Below are positions 39,642 through 51,119 of a DNA stretch of 64,000 nt, in pieces. The translations under genes were made by a program, and so were the position numbers. Position 1 is the first letter of the stretch; every line of letters starts with the position of its first letter. Where the stretch lies: NCBI RefSeq assembly GCF_000003815.2, contig NC_049992.1:13555105-13619104 (forward strand), read 5' to 3'. A model generated the notes under the pieces. It ran no database searches, had not been told where the DNA came from, and was given only the letters and a program-made list of their open reading frames with translations. Origin of the DNA: Branchiostoma floridae. Taxonomy: Eukaryota; Chordata; Leptocardii; Amphioxiformes; Branchiostomatidae.

Positions 39642-41950
39642 ACATCCGTGCAAGCAACCTCTCCATCCTCTGAATCACGCCACGTACCAAAACTTAACGT
39701 CATTTACTGTACCAAATCGAGGGAAACAAATTCACTCTTAACGTGATATGCCTACTGCGAATTGATTGTATGTTTGTGTGTTATTCTGATTAATCTCGCT
39801 CATTTCCGATGAACACGCTTACTGTACAAGTGCTTCTCCGATTTTGCACGGAAGTTGTTAATGAAATGATGACTACTTTGAGAAGAGATGAGGTGGAAAA
39901 TCATCATTAATACCAGTGACACACTCTTACCATGGTGTATATTGTCGATAATGATGATAAATTAGTACTTATCTTCCCTATAGTAAATTAGATGTGGAAA
40001 CAGCCAGACGTGAATGTTATTCATACACCGAAGGGTATATTTTCATGCCCTCTAATATATTGTAGTTATTGGAAGTCGGAGACATAAATTACAGATCGTA
40101 CAGAGGATATAGAGAGTTAGAGAATGTTTCTGACGCACAATTGAGATAACATTGAGATAACATTGGCAAAAAATGGATGGAGATATCACACTTAGTGACT
40201 AGCCACAATGATGATGGTAAACAACTTGAAATAGAGTCATCCATCAAGACTGCATCTTCATAAATAACTTACTTTCAATTGTCTAGTAGTTGGAACTATA
40301 TATATGTTCGATTGGTTTACTGTGATATATATGTTCACATGTAAGTCCAGCCGCTGACAATTGCTTCGCCAAAGAAAGTAAAAGTCCTTAAATATGCAGT
40401 TCAAGCAGAGTCAAATGCGTGATAAAAAGGTGTAATACTGAAGGCCAGTCCCAGAAAGGTAAAGTTCAATCACTGGTAATACTTTTTGACGGCGCCGTTG
40501 ATAGAAAAATGCATCACTGTCATAAACAGAGCGATAGCATTGTGTGCAGGACGCTATATATGTATGAGGAGAAGAAACTCATACGGTTGGCAGTAATCCA
40601 TCGGGCAGATATGCTTTATGACAGATAAGAGGGATTAGGTTGGGGAAAGGGCGCTAGGCACTTCATTAATACGGCATTTCAGCCCCGCGGTGCAGCCACA
40701 TTTCGCCATAGCACGCAGTAGACTTATATCTATTGCCGGTGAAACTGCGCCAGGAAGCGATAACCTCTGTTCCCTCTGTACGCCGGGAGTGTCATGTGCC
40801 ATTTATTTGTACATAATCGTGAGTAAGCCCCATATCATCACATTAAATGGCGGTTATCAGCCACACACAGGGGCCAACCGCGCCATCCTGCAATCCATCA
40901 ACTTCTTGGTCGCCATGGAGACGAACGTCAGATGATAGGCAAAGAGGAAGTTCAGAAGAATGGTTCAATACGAAAGATATTTGACCTTGCCAGATTACAA
41001 GGGGGTCAAAGCTTTTAAATGTGATGAAGGGAATTGTGTGATGCAAACTATGGAATATTTGCCCGTGGTGGAATATGGGAGTTTCATGGACTTCTCAGCA
41101 GTTTATTTCCGGCTTGGAAGACTATATTCAGCGGGTCATTTCTTGTGCGTATAGATATCATCATCCATTATACGTTTGTCACCTGTATGATGAATCACCA
41201 TTTAACTTGCAGCGCAGAAGCCCACAAAATTCTTCCTGAAATTAGGACGATAAAACTTTATACCGCAGAATCAAAATAAGCATTTTGTGACGAAATCGGC
41301 AACCTATTTGCTGTGAAAGGTTTTGCGTCTTGTGCTTGTTTTATTGACCTGTATGAAAAACAAATATCTAGATGTACGCTGTATTTAACCGGTGAAAATG
41401 CATTTAGCTAGGAGAATACACTCTCTCTCAAAAACACTATTCTATTGTGTACTTTAAGGTCAAGTTTTAGCATGTAAAATAGCTAGAAACCCATTGGCGG
41501 GAACAATGGTTTATGTATATGAATATAGTAAGTAGAAGTTAGTACATGTAACGTTTTATTGTTCAATATATATTATGTTTATGCTAACATTCTATGCTTT
41601 CTTTATTTGTAGTTCTCTAGTCTTTCTGTCATGTGTTTTGTAGGATGTTATGGCCGTATTAATCAATATTTTGATATGGACCAACTGACGAAAATATACT
41701 TTTGAAAGTGTATTATTTTACGCTTATGTACATTCCTATCGTAAGGCTGGTTAAGGGACCTAATGACAACCACTTGTATTGAACTGAATGAATGAAGAAA
41801 GTAATGGTAGGCATAGCTTTGTTCGATGTTTCCGTATTGTTGTACATAGTGTAATTAGACAAAAGCAGTGTTTTTGTAATAAGTTAAGTACATCTTGCAT
41901 GCAAAATGTTGCAAAATGTTGTATGCTGATAAAATCAAAATAAAGTTCTA
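39642..41950 (+). other. Probable 3' UTR of Pax3/7 copy 2
   Basis: AT-rich sequence after the stop with no supportable coding frame. A canonical AATAAA at 41939-41944 is followed by a T- and GT-rich tract, the usual downstream element for polyadenylation. The 2.3-kb length is inferred; shorter forms are possible. Confidence 0.5.
41939..41944 (+). terminator. Polyadenylation signal AATAAA, Pax3/7 copy 2
   Basis: Canonical hexamer, followed within 100 bp by a GT-rich tract. Best candidate end of the Pax3/7 copy 2 transcript. Confidence 0.5.
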
Positions 41951-42039
41951 CCGAAACAGTAATGTGGATTTGCTTCTGTTAAACTTGCTTTGTGGGTCAG
42001 TTTATCAAATTGTAAGAAACGCCAAACAAGGCAGAATAT

Positions 42040-42420
42040 AATGTTGCTTGTGTGTGCCTGTGTAACGTTATGTGATCGCGTGCGTGTGTGTGAATGTGTG
42101 TGTGAGCGTGTGTCTTGTGTGTAGTAGCCGGTGTGAGACACGAGTGACACTCCGTGTGTGTATGTGTGTGTGTCACTGCATGCACAGTATGCGTGTATGT
42201 GTTGGTGACTGCGTGTCTGATTTTGTGTATGATATGTGTGTATGTTTGTAACTGCATGTCATTTTGTGTATGATATGCGTATGTGTGGCATGATGTATGT
42301 CTGTGTGTGTGTGACTAAGTGTCAGTTTTGTATGCGTGACTGGATGTATATTTGTATGTATGTGTGACTTTGTGAATGTGTATGCGTGACTGAGTGTGTA
42401 AATGTAAGTGTGTTTGCCCG
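42040..42420. repeat. Degenerate GT-rich (TGTG) low-complexity tract
   Basis: About 380 bp of imperfect TGTG repeats interrupted by GCG, GTAT and GACT pieces. Minus-strand open frames here encode only His/Thr runs and are artefacts. The alternating purine-pyrimidine sequence could favour left-handed DNA. Confidence 0.9.
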
Positions 42421-43217
42421 CACGCACGAGTATTGAGGTGGGGGATGCGTGGTATATTCTTGCATGGAAAAGGAGTAGTACATCTACGTAATTTTTGGAC
42501 ATAAGACGCACTTGAGGGGCTCAGACCCACCTTGGTTCAGACAGATACAAGCAGGAATGACGTTCGCTGGCGGAGCAGTCGACATGGCTCTCTAAGTCTG
42601 AGCTACTAGTATCACAATGCATGTTTCTGTACAAGTTGTACGCCCTTCTGCAAAGCACTGCACCATCTAACGGAAGATGCACTAACTGCAACGTATGTAA
42701 ACAAGGCTATCACACATAGCTACCAGTATACCTGTACATGGAAATAAAGGACCATCTCCAAAGTATTGACAACATGAAATCGTCATTTAACAAAAGTGTC
42801 ATATAATTGTCAATTGTCATATTTACATTTGGAAATGCACACCTAACTCTGTCGGTCACTGGAATTGCCCAGAGAATTAGAGTTACCATTTGTAACCAAC
42901 AAATATGTACTCCAAGTCCTTTGATAGAATGTACTCTCCAATTTTGCGAATTTCTGCGTTTTTTTCAGTCTGCCAAGAGATCTGGCTTATTTCGATAGTG
43001 TAGTGGAGAATAACTGCCCAGAACGGACAAGTCATCGCCACGGAACACAAGCGCCTCCTGCCGAAATTGTTGAAAAGTATTCAGATGCAGAACGGTCTCT
43101 GAAGACGCAAAGCGCTTTTATCTCCTCTCAAGGCAGAAGGTTGAGTCGCGTAGAAAAAAAATGGGGACGGATCACTCGCTTCCCGATGTTCCCCCGATCT
43201 CAACCTCCTCAAGGGGC

Positions 43218-43317
43218 NNNNNNNNNNNNNNNNNNNNNNNNNNNNNNNNNNNNNNNNNNNNNNNNNNNNNNNNNNNNNNNNNNNNNNNNNNNNNNNNNNN
43301 NNNNNNNNNNNNNNNNN
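43218..43317. other. Assembly gap, 100 N
   Basis: Exactly 100 unknown bases, the conventional placeholder for a gap of unknown length. It separates the Pax3/7 pair from the MLF, orphan and actin genes, so that adjacency depends on scaffolding. Confidence 0.98.
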
Positions 43318-43471
43318 TTGGAGAGTAGCTTTTATCATGATAAAACCTCCTTAGAAGACCCTATGCTATGAAGAGCATTTGAAATTTTTTAAAATGCATT
43401 AAAATGCTCCAATGGCGAAATGTATGTTTTGAGTTTTAGAATGTTCACTTAAATGTAGTGAAACCCTTGGT

Positions 43472-43520
43472 AACGTCAAGGAGGTTAAAAATTCGATTTT
43501 TAACCTCCTTGGTAACGTTA
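43472..43520. repeat. Near-perfect hairpin, AAGGAGGTTAAAAA type
   Basis: AAGGAGGTTAAAAA and its reverse complement flank a 5-base loop, with outer GGTAACGT on both sides (one arm has a small insertion). It resembles the hairpin at 11,655-11,700. Confidence 0.7.
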
Positions 43521-43712
43521 ACTTTTACCTGATTGGATATCTTCCATTCCTTATTCTCCTGCCACATTGAGTTAGGAAAAAACGATGCTCGGGTGCTATT
43601 TTTATGTTCTCGAAACCTCGAGAAATAATGAGCATCCTGTCCTTTGTACGGCGTTGAATGTCTACTCATATGTGTATTGTTGTAAATGTATACCTTTGTC
43701 ACGGAGAGACCT

Positions 43713-43789
43713 ATCGACCAATCAGCACAAGGCTCTTAAACGCAACATCACAATAGATAATCACACAAGGGCTCGTATGATTGGTCGAT
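43713..43789. promoter_or_regulatory. Inverted pair of CCAAT boxes upstream of MLF
   Basis: ATCGACCAATCA at 43713-43724 and its reverse complement TGATTGGTCGAT at 43778-43789 lie 150-230 bp before the MLF start codon, 53 bp apart. CCAAT boxes bind NF-Y, and a matched divergent pair suggests a TATA-less promoter. No TATA box is seen. Confidence 0.5.
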
Positions 43790-43941
43790 TTATCGCGCAG
43801 GCGTACAATGTAGAATTTTCGAGTAATTTCCAGGCAGGCCCGTACGTACACAAAGTACCGCGCTAGACGGTGACAAACTTCCGGATTTTGCTCGAGGAAG
43901 GCTGTTTTCTTCGCTAGGTCGAAGCTCAACAGGCAGAGAAG

Positions 43942-43982
43942 ATGTTTGGAGGTTCTATGTTTGACGATGACCCGTTCTTCGC
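43942..43982 (+). CDS. MLF: MLF exon 1
   Basis: Start codon with MFGGSMFDDDPFF; donor TTCGC/GTAAGT, phase 2. The short Asp/Phe N-terminus is typical of the family. Confidence 0.88.
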
Positions 43983-46900
43983 GTAAGTATTTAGGAGAAA
44001 ACGACCTTGTTTTACATTTGCGTAGCTACGCCATGTAGCCCCCCTCCCCCAAAAATCATCTTTAAAAAGACCCCTTGGAGAGAGTTGGACGCGAAACTCA
44101 AAATTAACATACCTTTTGAGTGACATTACCTGTAGAGGTGTCTTGATTGTGGCGAAAGCGTTTTTTTTTTGGTTCAGTAACGTCCTTCGCCCATCATTCT
44201 GACGTATATTGTAATTTGTTCCCTCCAATTTTAGATATCTTATTTTCCACCAAATTATGCCAAAGGCAAGAAAGTATATCAACGTAATAACATGATTTTT
44301 CTTTGACGATAGAGACGCCTTAATGCGTTTCTATGGTTCTATAATTTGGATCAGGGCGTAAGTCTTCTTCGTTTCAAATAAGATACCCACGTATACTTAG
44401 ACATGTTGTTCATTTTACTGTGGTTAACTCATAAAATATTTATGGCACTTTTCACTTGTATTGTCACTTGGTATTTTCCTTGGTAAAAACTTAATCGAAT
44501 ACCCTTTCTTGAAGATATTGAAACATTGAACAGTGTTAGTAGAGATATGAGAAACAGGAACGTGTTAGGGATGAATGATATGTGTCTATTGGTATCACGG
44601 AACGGAACAAAACCGAATGATAAGAAATAACAAACATGCAACCAAATACCAAACATAATATTGTGTACGGGTCATGTCTCTAATGTCAACTAAGGAAGAT
44701 CAACCTGAAAAAAATAACAGGAAAACACTTATAGCGTTTAACGTGCAACCAAGATAAGATAATAATCAAGTGTAACGAAATAACCTTTCCATGACTTCTT
44801 GATGTAACGAATGGACTGTAACAAAAAGGCGATGTAACAAAACGACCGGTTACCCTTGGTAGCAGCTGAGTTTTATTAAAAATTGTATATGCTATATATG
44901 GGGAGATAGTTAAAATCATGACTTTGACTGACATCGTTACTTGCGATATGCCCTGTCAGGAGGACCAATTCAGGAAAGCATTGGTCCATGCTTTTTCAAG
45001 TTTTTGAATATAAAGCATGGAATCATTCCCAAGTACACAATTATCCTTTTTAGTCCCATGTGCTAAATCACTAGTTTATCTCGCTCATCGCTCATGTTTG
45101 ACAAATCAAGTACATAACATTCAGATTTTGGAAGGCATTCTTACTTGGTCCCATATGTGACATGTTGGTTGTGACAAGACCCTTTAAATGCACTATTTTT
45201 GTAACAACCACAAGCTACATTTAACTTTTAAGGCTGTATATGAACCACAGCTTTAACTTTAGAGAAATGAAATTATTGCAGTTAACAAGGACTTGCTTCC
45301 ACCCATATGGGAATGAACAGTTCATTGACAGTCGTGGTTAACTGCTTTGTAGAGAGCTTACCAATATAGATATCAAGCATCTCTGTTGTAACACAAGCCA
45401 GTATTTTGTGCATGTATGTGTGCTCAAAAGATAACATTTGAATAGCACATACATTTGTATAATATTCTATAGTGTCACTATCAAAGACATACCAGTTATA
45501 CATGATGTAGTTGTGTTGACATACATTTTTTTGTACATAGCTCATCTTCCAGTTCCACCCCATATGTGTAGGCCACAACTGGCCGTATCCACTACTTGTG
45601 TTAGCAGTGTAATATATTAGGCTGAGAGCTATATCAAGAACTGCCCTTAAGGCTAACAGACGGGTTTGACGTCAATGTGACATCAGTCGCCACTCCTCAG
45701 ACAGCCATGGACTCGTTAAAGGGACAGCTGTTGCACTGAATCTGAAATGGGACTGTCACGTTTTGATATTCATAGACTGATACATCTGGTGTTATGTCTC
45801 AGATTGAAGGCCTTTAGAAGTAACTAAGGTGTAATCACCTGCTTAGAACATTTTGAAGTCAGAGGCTTCTGTTTTCAACATGATTTGTCCTTTTATCCTC
45901 AATTTAAAAATGTTGCACCTGCTTTCTAATGAAATTCTATTTTTTGTTGTTATTGGTTTGTCAGCCAAGGTCGCGCCACTGGCCACATGCTATTGATAAG
46001 GGTGGAATACATAATGACTATGCAATCAGAAATAGTAGGTTACTTGGTTAGAAATACATTTGTGAATTCAAATTTACATCAATTCAATGGAATACTTAGG
46101 ATATCATCGAATATTGTATGTTTTATGCTTTTCCCTACCCAGTGGGGCGCGGGAACACATGCGTGCAATGGACCAGATGTTCTCCGGATTCGGCATGGCG
46201 AGGGCCCCGTTCCACGATCCGTTCCTGAGCATCACGGACGGACGTGGTCACAGGGGCCAGCGGAACCAGGGACATGGTGGGGAACTGGACATGTACAGAC
46301 ACAGGAGACCTGGAGATGTGAGTAGCAGCAGTGGTAGCTAACACGTGGGATCAAAGTTCTATGGCTATAGATACAATAAGTAAAGAAGAGAAGTCTCAAA
46401 ATTCAAATATACTTTTATCTTCAAGCTACCTGTTTTCTTTACTTGTAACTATCTTAGTAACTTTATGAAGTTAATGATAATCAGATATATTCACCCTGTT
46501 TGGCTCCTTCCTTTTTATTCAGGGGATATTGAGTGATGCAGCATACTAATTACAATCTACTTGTACCCTCTTTCCTTGTGTTTTTACTTTTAGTTTCTTC
46601 CCTGTGTTCCCACTAGTCCCACCCTACACATATGAGCGTCCGTTTGGTTCCTGACCCCTTCTTCTTAAGGGTAGGATAAGTGTATGTGTCAGTCTGTCCT
46701 CTGACTTCTCTGTCAAAATGTTTCACAGTTCTACTGAGCTCTAAGGACCTTGCTAAATTGTAGTATGATATGGTTTAATTCTACTCTTGCTATATCATTA
46801 TTCCCATTTTGTACATGAAGTTGACGGATTGGGTTGTTATTTTTGTGTCATTGCTAGGAAGATGTCATCAGACAATGGAAGCTAGGAAGATTGTACATAT

Positions 46901-49900
46901 GTTGTTGTCTCTGTATTTGTGTATAAGAACTTGGACCATCACTTATTGACACCATGATTGACACTTCTTCCTGACTGTGTGATGACCAGAATGATTGACA
47001 CCTGTTCTTGACATGTTTTTCTTTCCACCAGCCATTTTCTATGATGGACCAGATGATGTCCAACATGCACAGCATGATGGGAAACATGCACAGGAACTTT
47101 GTAAGTCAAACCACTGATTTTAACATTTTCACTTTACGATTTAGAATTTGCTTTGCAAGAGTGTCAGCATTTCAAATGCAGGTTCTAACCCGTTGTGGTG
47201 GTAGGACTGGACAAAACTATCCTAGTGTAGCCCTTATCTTTGTAATTCGAGCCCATAACACTGAGGAAGCCACACGGCGAAACATTTTTGTTGTGTGTTG
47301 GTTCGAAGAAAGTTCCTAAACGGGGAACATGCAGCTCCAGCGTCTTTTCTGAAGATGTGGCGTAAGTGTGAATGGTTGGCTTGAGGTTATCCTTCTCCAC
47401 ATACTCTAGTGTAGCCCGTGTGTTTGTTAAGCACAGAAGAAAGTGTATCTACAGAAAAGAACTTTGCAACAGATAAAGGACTGTTTAACCTTAGCTGATG
47501 CTGTAGGGCTGATGTCAATTAGGATTTTACTATGGTCAATATTTGCAGACGGAGTCCATACACTACTGTATGTTAGGAAGGTACATTTGTAACCCCAGAC
47601 CTTTGTACTTTCAGCACATGCAGCCTCAACAGTTAGCAGAGGTGCCTACTCTACATGTATGTGTGTAGGACTAAGTCCTGACAATGCCTGGTCTATTGTT
47701 TTTTCCTATTTGATACACATCAGGCCAAGTATTTGTGGAAAACAATTATATTTTGGTAGTTATCAAAATTTTGGCAATAACACCTAAAAAGAAGTGATAT
47801 CCCAGGCATCTTTAAGGACTGTGAATTTTGAAATTGTGATTTCTTGCTTTGCCGTGAACTTAGGAGACGTGAGAGAACTTTCTCAGTGTGGTCAATTCAA
47901 GTAACTTTCCATATCGGAACATCCAGGTCTGTTGGTTTGTATAATAACAAAAGATATCAGAACAGTTTTCAGTTGCAAATTAGGTAAGAACACCATGAGC
48001 AAGGCTCCCTACAAAGCTATGGGTTTATTAAATTAAGCTTGCAAAAATTCTAGGTATCCACCATTTCTTACCTGGACTGTAACAGTGTAAGTGCAAATTG
48101 CAGTTTAACTTTTAAACCATCTTCCACAAAACCAATAGCCACACATGTGCTAGGAAGTACATAATGTATGGACCTGTGTATGGGCCATGTTGATCAAATG
48201 AAAATACTTGGCATAGTTTCCATTATAAGATTCTTTTCTAACTTCCCCCTTTCTTGTTATTTTTCTTCACTTTAGCAACACATGGCCCAGGGTGCCCAGA
48301 ACGACCCCAACTGTTACTCCTACTCCTCCTCTAACTTCTACTCCTACTCCAACACTGGGAACGGTCCTCCCAAGGTGTACCAGGCCAGCTCCTCAACACG
48401 CAACGCACCTGGAGGGGTAGGTGGTCTTGTTTTTGTCACATTACCATTAAACCACATTTAGGCATACAGCTCAGGTACAGGCTGGGTAAGATCAGACTGT
48501 AAAGTTTCATCCACACACTGCAGAAAACTGGATGTGACTTTTATCATTTATGTGCTGTGTACTTATTTTTACCTGGTAGGTAGTGGTGGGTTCCTTATTT
48601 TTCCCTGAGTCAAGAGAAATTGTATAGAAAATAATCTGATCAAAGTATGGTAGTAAATACATTGATATAAGCAAGGAAGTTAAAAAATATTAGTAATAAC
48701 TAATAACTCAAATTCAGAACATTTGTATGTACCTGTCCATTGAGCCACAATGTTGTCCTTCACAGGTGAAAGAGACGAGACGAACGGTGAGAGACTCCGA
48801 GGCTGGTCTACAGAAAATGGCAATTGGCCATCACCTCGGTAGGCATATCATAACTAATTTGGCATGTGTGGAAGGGAAGGGCTGGTTTCTGGTGTGTATA
48901 TAGTCCAAGCAGAAGCCAAACATTGTTTTATAAAGATGGGAGTGCATTTAACTTTGTCCCAATCTTGTACTGTTTTATAAAGATGGGAGTGCAGCATTTG
49001 ACTTTGTCCCAATCTTGTACTGTTTTATAAAGATGGGAGTGCATTTAACTTTGTCCCAATTTTGTACTGTTTTATAAAGATGGGAGTGTAGCATTTGACT
49101 TTGTCCCAATATTGTACAGAAAGGGCCATGTTTTGCTACCCATTGAAACAAAGAGGTTATTTTCCACAGGGGAGCGAGCCCACATTGTGGAGAGATCCCG
49201 GGACAGACATGGAGAGGAGGAGAAACAGGATTACATCAATCTGGACGAATGTAAGACCTTCATGTTTTTATAACACATAGATACTTTGTGACACATAGAT
49301 ATTTTGTAACACATAGATACTTTGTAACACATAGATATTTTGTGACGATAAGCTAGGGGCACAACCCGCCGTACGTGCAATTTGTCCGTACGTTTTTTCG
49401 GGAGGCCACGTCCGCCACATATTTCTGAAAATGTTCAGACATGTCGCCCGTACTGGTACGTACATGGGGCAAATCCGAAGCCCAATGGCACACAAGGTTT
49501 TGCCTGCACGTAAAGTTCTACGGCGTGTCTGCGTGCTCCAAAATCCGTCGGATTCCCTACAAGTTTGAACGGAGGCGGTACTTACCACTTACGGATCCCA
49601 AAAGATTGTCCACGTTTTGAGACATAGACAGCACGTATTTGCACGTACGGTGGGTTATGCCCTTAGCTGTAGATATTTCACAAGGATTCACACTGCAAAA
49701 AACAGTTCAACTGACAGTTTGTCTCTAAGATTATATTGTGAGAAACTAAAAATTCTTTGTTCCAATGGGAACTGCTTCAGCGCATCTGAACCTTTTGAAG
49801 CTATTTTGGTACCATGGACTGCTTTTGAGTACCCACTCACAGCTTTGAAATGAGGCCATTATGTGCACTTCTCTTCTTTTTGTCTCAGAATGATGCATGT

Positions 49901-51119
49901 GGTTCACAATTCAAGCTAGGCAAAATGATATTCATGATCTGTTGTAACCAACTCAAGTGTTCACTTGAAGGTTCAGGCCGAGGTTTTATGGCACTCTCAT
50001 ACCCTAATGGTGTCTTTCAATTATAGATTTGTTCTGATTTCATTAGGATATTGTACAAGCTGGCAACAGCTCTGCCAATGTGACTGTTCTGTCCTTGAGA
50101 GGTAGAACCAGTCAGTATTGCTGTGAGAAAGGTAAAGATCACCAAAACATTGTCTAGAACCTGTTCTATCAGCACTATGGATGTCATATTCTCTTCCATT
50201 CTTATTGATACAGCTGACAAAGACTCCTTCAACCAAGAGTGGCAGCAGCGCGCTAACGTAGGCGCACGGTCGGTTGGTTACCATGGAGACAGGGACCGTG
50301 CTGGGCGTCGTCACCGTGACAGACAGCAGTACAGACGAGGCCAGCATGACGAGGAGGACCTCATGCCTGTTGTCAGGGGACTCCCTGCCCCAGGGTAGGG
50401 ACAGCTGTTGTACTTGTCATATTCTCAGTTTAGTTATGTCTTTCTGATACCACAGGGTTTAAGATTCATTTTTTGGGAATGGCCATACTGGTGCACCTCA
50501 GCTCAAAGTTTAGTTGCACAGAAATTAGATTGGGTGCACAACATAAAAGAAAGTAGAATGGCAGGCAAACAAAATTACAAACTTCACTTTCTGTCTTCAA
50601 CTTGTTCAAGCATGAATCTAAAATTCTATAGCTATATTGCATCTTCAAATATGAAGGAAATGGCACAATAATTTTTTCTCTCACTTTTTATGATACTGTC
50701 GTGAATGTCAAGAATATTATTGTACAATAGCATCAGATTCTGTACATACACATAGATCTAACCCTGCACAAAGAGTTAGGTTTGTTGGTGCAATCACAGT
50801 CAAATATTAGTTTGGGTGCTTATGATGCACCAGTATGTAGAGCTCTGTATCCGAGTCTGTGAAGAGCTGGTTTGATTGCTGGCTTAGATTTGCCAGTTGA
50901 TCTATGACTGACTAATGAAAGTTGATGTGTTTGTGTGGATGCAGTGATGACAGAGTGCGACCCCAGCCTGCTGCAGCAGAGGCTCGCGCACCACAGGCAG
51001 AGTACCACCCACCGACCCCGCCCCGTCCCAAGGGACCATCCGATGGCGGGAGGAAGCGCGATGCTCGTGCCATGAACAACCCAGGACACACGGGCTACGA
51101 ACATCCGCATAAGAAGTAA
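43942..51119 (+). CDS. MLF: Myeloid leukemia factor (MLF1/MLF2 family)
   Basis: Eight coding exons (43942-43982, 46143-46317, 47032-47100, 48276-48416, 48766-48838, 49170-49250, 50214-50394, 50945-51119) join in phase into 311 codons plus TAA. The start FDDDPFF, the DPFLSITDGRG block, the MDQMMSNMHSMM helix, PPKVYQAS, APGGVKETRRTVRDSEAGLQ and KMAIGHHLGERAHIVERSRD are hallmarks of the MLF family. INLDESDKDSFNQEWQ follows in the same way. The vertebrate MLF1 14-3-3 motif RSxSxP near the N-terminus is not present. The C-terminal quarter is Arg/Pro/Gln-rich and ends YEHPHKK. MLF proteins shuttle between nucleus and cytoplasm and take part in transcriptional control and protein-aggregate handling. 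The length is close to Drosophila Mlf and longer than vertebrate MLF1/2. There is one copy in the window, so it is the likely single ancestor-like form. Confidence 0.95.
43983..46142 (+). other. MLF intron 1
   Basis: About 2.2 kb, AT-rich. No exon, transposon or structured repeat was recognised in it. Confidence 0.6.
46143..46317 (+). CDS. MLF: MLF exon 2
   Basis: Acceptor TTTCCCTACCCAG/TGGGG, donor GGAGAT/GTGAGT. It encodes REHMRAMDQMFSGFG, the DPFLSITDGRG block and an Arg/His/Gly-rich stretch. Confidence 0.93.
47032..47100 (+). CDS. MLF: MLF exon 3
   Basis: 23 codons in phase 0, acceptor TTTCCACCAG/CCATTT, donor AACTTT/GTAAGT. It encodes a Met-rich helix (MMDQMMSNMHSMMGNMHRNF), the conserved MLF helix. 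Confidence 0.93.
47101..48275 (+). other. MLF intron 3
   Basis: About 1.2 kb. At 47,258-47,310 lies a short hairpin then GAAAC (GCCACACGGCGAAAC) and a T/GT-rich run, a form common at 3' ends of retroelements. Otherwise nothing recognised. Confidence 0.5.
48276..48416 (+). CDS. MLF: MLF exon 4
   Basis: 47 codons in phase 0. It encodes a Ser/Tyr-rich run (CYSYSSSNFYSYSNTGN), then PPKVYQASSSTRNAPGG; vertebrate MLF has the same order. Confidence 0.93.
48766..48838 (+). CDS. MLF: MLF exon 5
   Basis: 24 codons plus one base; acceptor CTTCACAG/GTGAAA, donor CCTCG/GTAGGC. It encodes VKETRRTVRDSEAGLQKMAI then GHHL, the most conserved MLF block. Confidence 0.94.
48924..49117 (+). repeat. Four-copy tandem repeat of alternating 47- and 50-bp units
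   Basis: TGTTTTATAAAGATGGGAGT begins each of four adjacent units ending in TTGTAC. Units 1 and 3 have GCATTTAACT (47 bp); units 2 and 4 have a 3-base insertion and read GCATTTGACT (50 bp). The A-B-A-B order means a 97-bp dimer was duplicated. It lies in the intron between MLF exons 5 and 6 and ends about 50 bp before exon 6. Confidence 0.95.
49170..49250 (+). CDS. MLF: MLF exon 6
   Basis: Acceptor TTTTCCACAG/GGGAGC, donor GACGAAT/GTAAGA; enters and leaves phase 1. It encodes ERAHIVERSRDRHGEEEKQD then YINLDE, continuing the conserved domain. Confidence 0.93.
49273..49344 (+). repeat. Four-copy 18-bp tandem repeat
   Basis: ACACATAGATAYTTTGTR repeats four times without gaps. The variable Y base alternates C, T, C, T. 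It lies just after MLF exon 6 and immediately before the inverted-repeat element at 49,351. Confidence 0.95.
49351..49668. mobile_element. MITE with about 30-bp terminal inverted repeats
   Basis: The left end AGCTAGGGGCACAACCCGCC continues to GTACGTGCAA; the right end TTGCACGTACGGTGGGTTAT continues to GCCCTTAGCT, its near-perfect reverse complement. Length is 318 bp including AGCT or TA flanks that could be the target duplication. An open frame inside it shows no transposase resemblance. It lies in MLF intron 6. Confidence 0.88.
50214..50394 (+). CDS. MLF: MLF exon 7
   Basis: Acceptor TTGATACAG/CTGACA, donor CCAGG/GTAGGG; phase 1 in, 2 out. It begins SDKDSFNQEWQQR, matching the family's acidic/Trp block, then becomes Arg/His/Asp-rich and divergent. 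Confidence 0.92.
50395..50944 (+). other. MLF intron 7
   Basis: 550 bp, AT-rich, no other feature recognised. The acceptor before exon 8 is TGTGTGGATGCAG. Confidence 0.6.
50945..51119 (+). CDS. MLF: MLF exon 8 (terminal)
   Basis: 57 codons plus TAA at 51117-51119. It is Pro/Arg/Ala-rich (PPTPPRPKGPSDGGRKRDAR) and ends GHTGYEHPHKK. The basic tail is a plausible nuclear localisation region. Confidence 0.9.

Noticed and set aside
41935-42511. His/Thr-rich minus-strand open frames
   Set aside because: Translations of the GT-rich low-complexity tract.
49268-49588. 106-codon minus-strand open frame
   Set aside because: Lies within the inverted-repeat element and 18-bp repeat; no transposase-like residues or family match.
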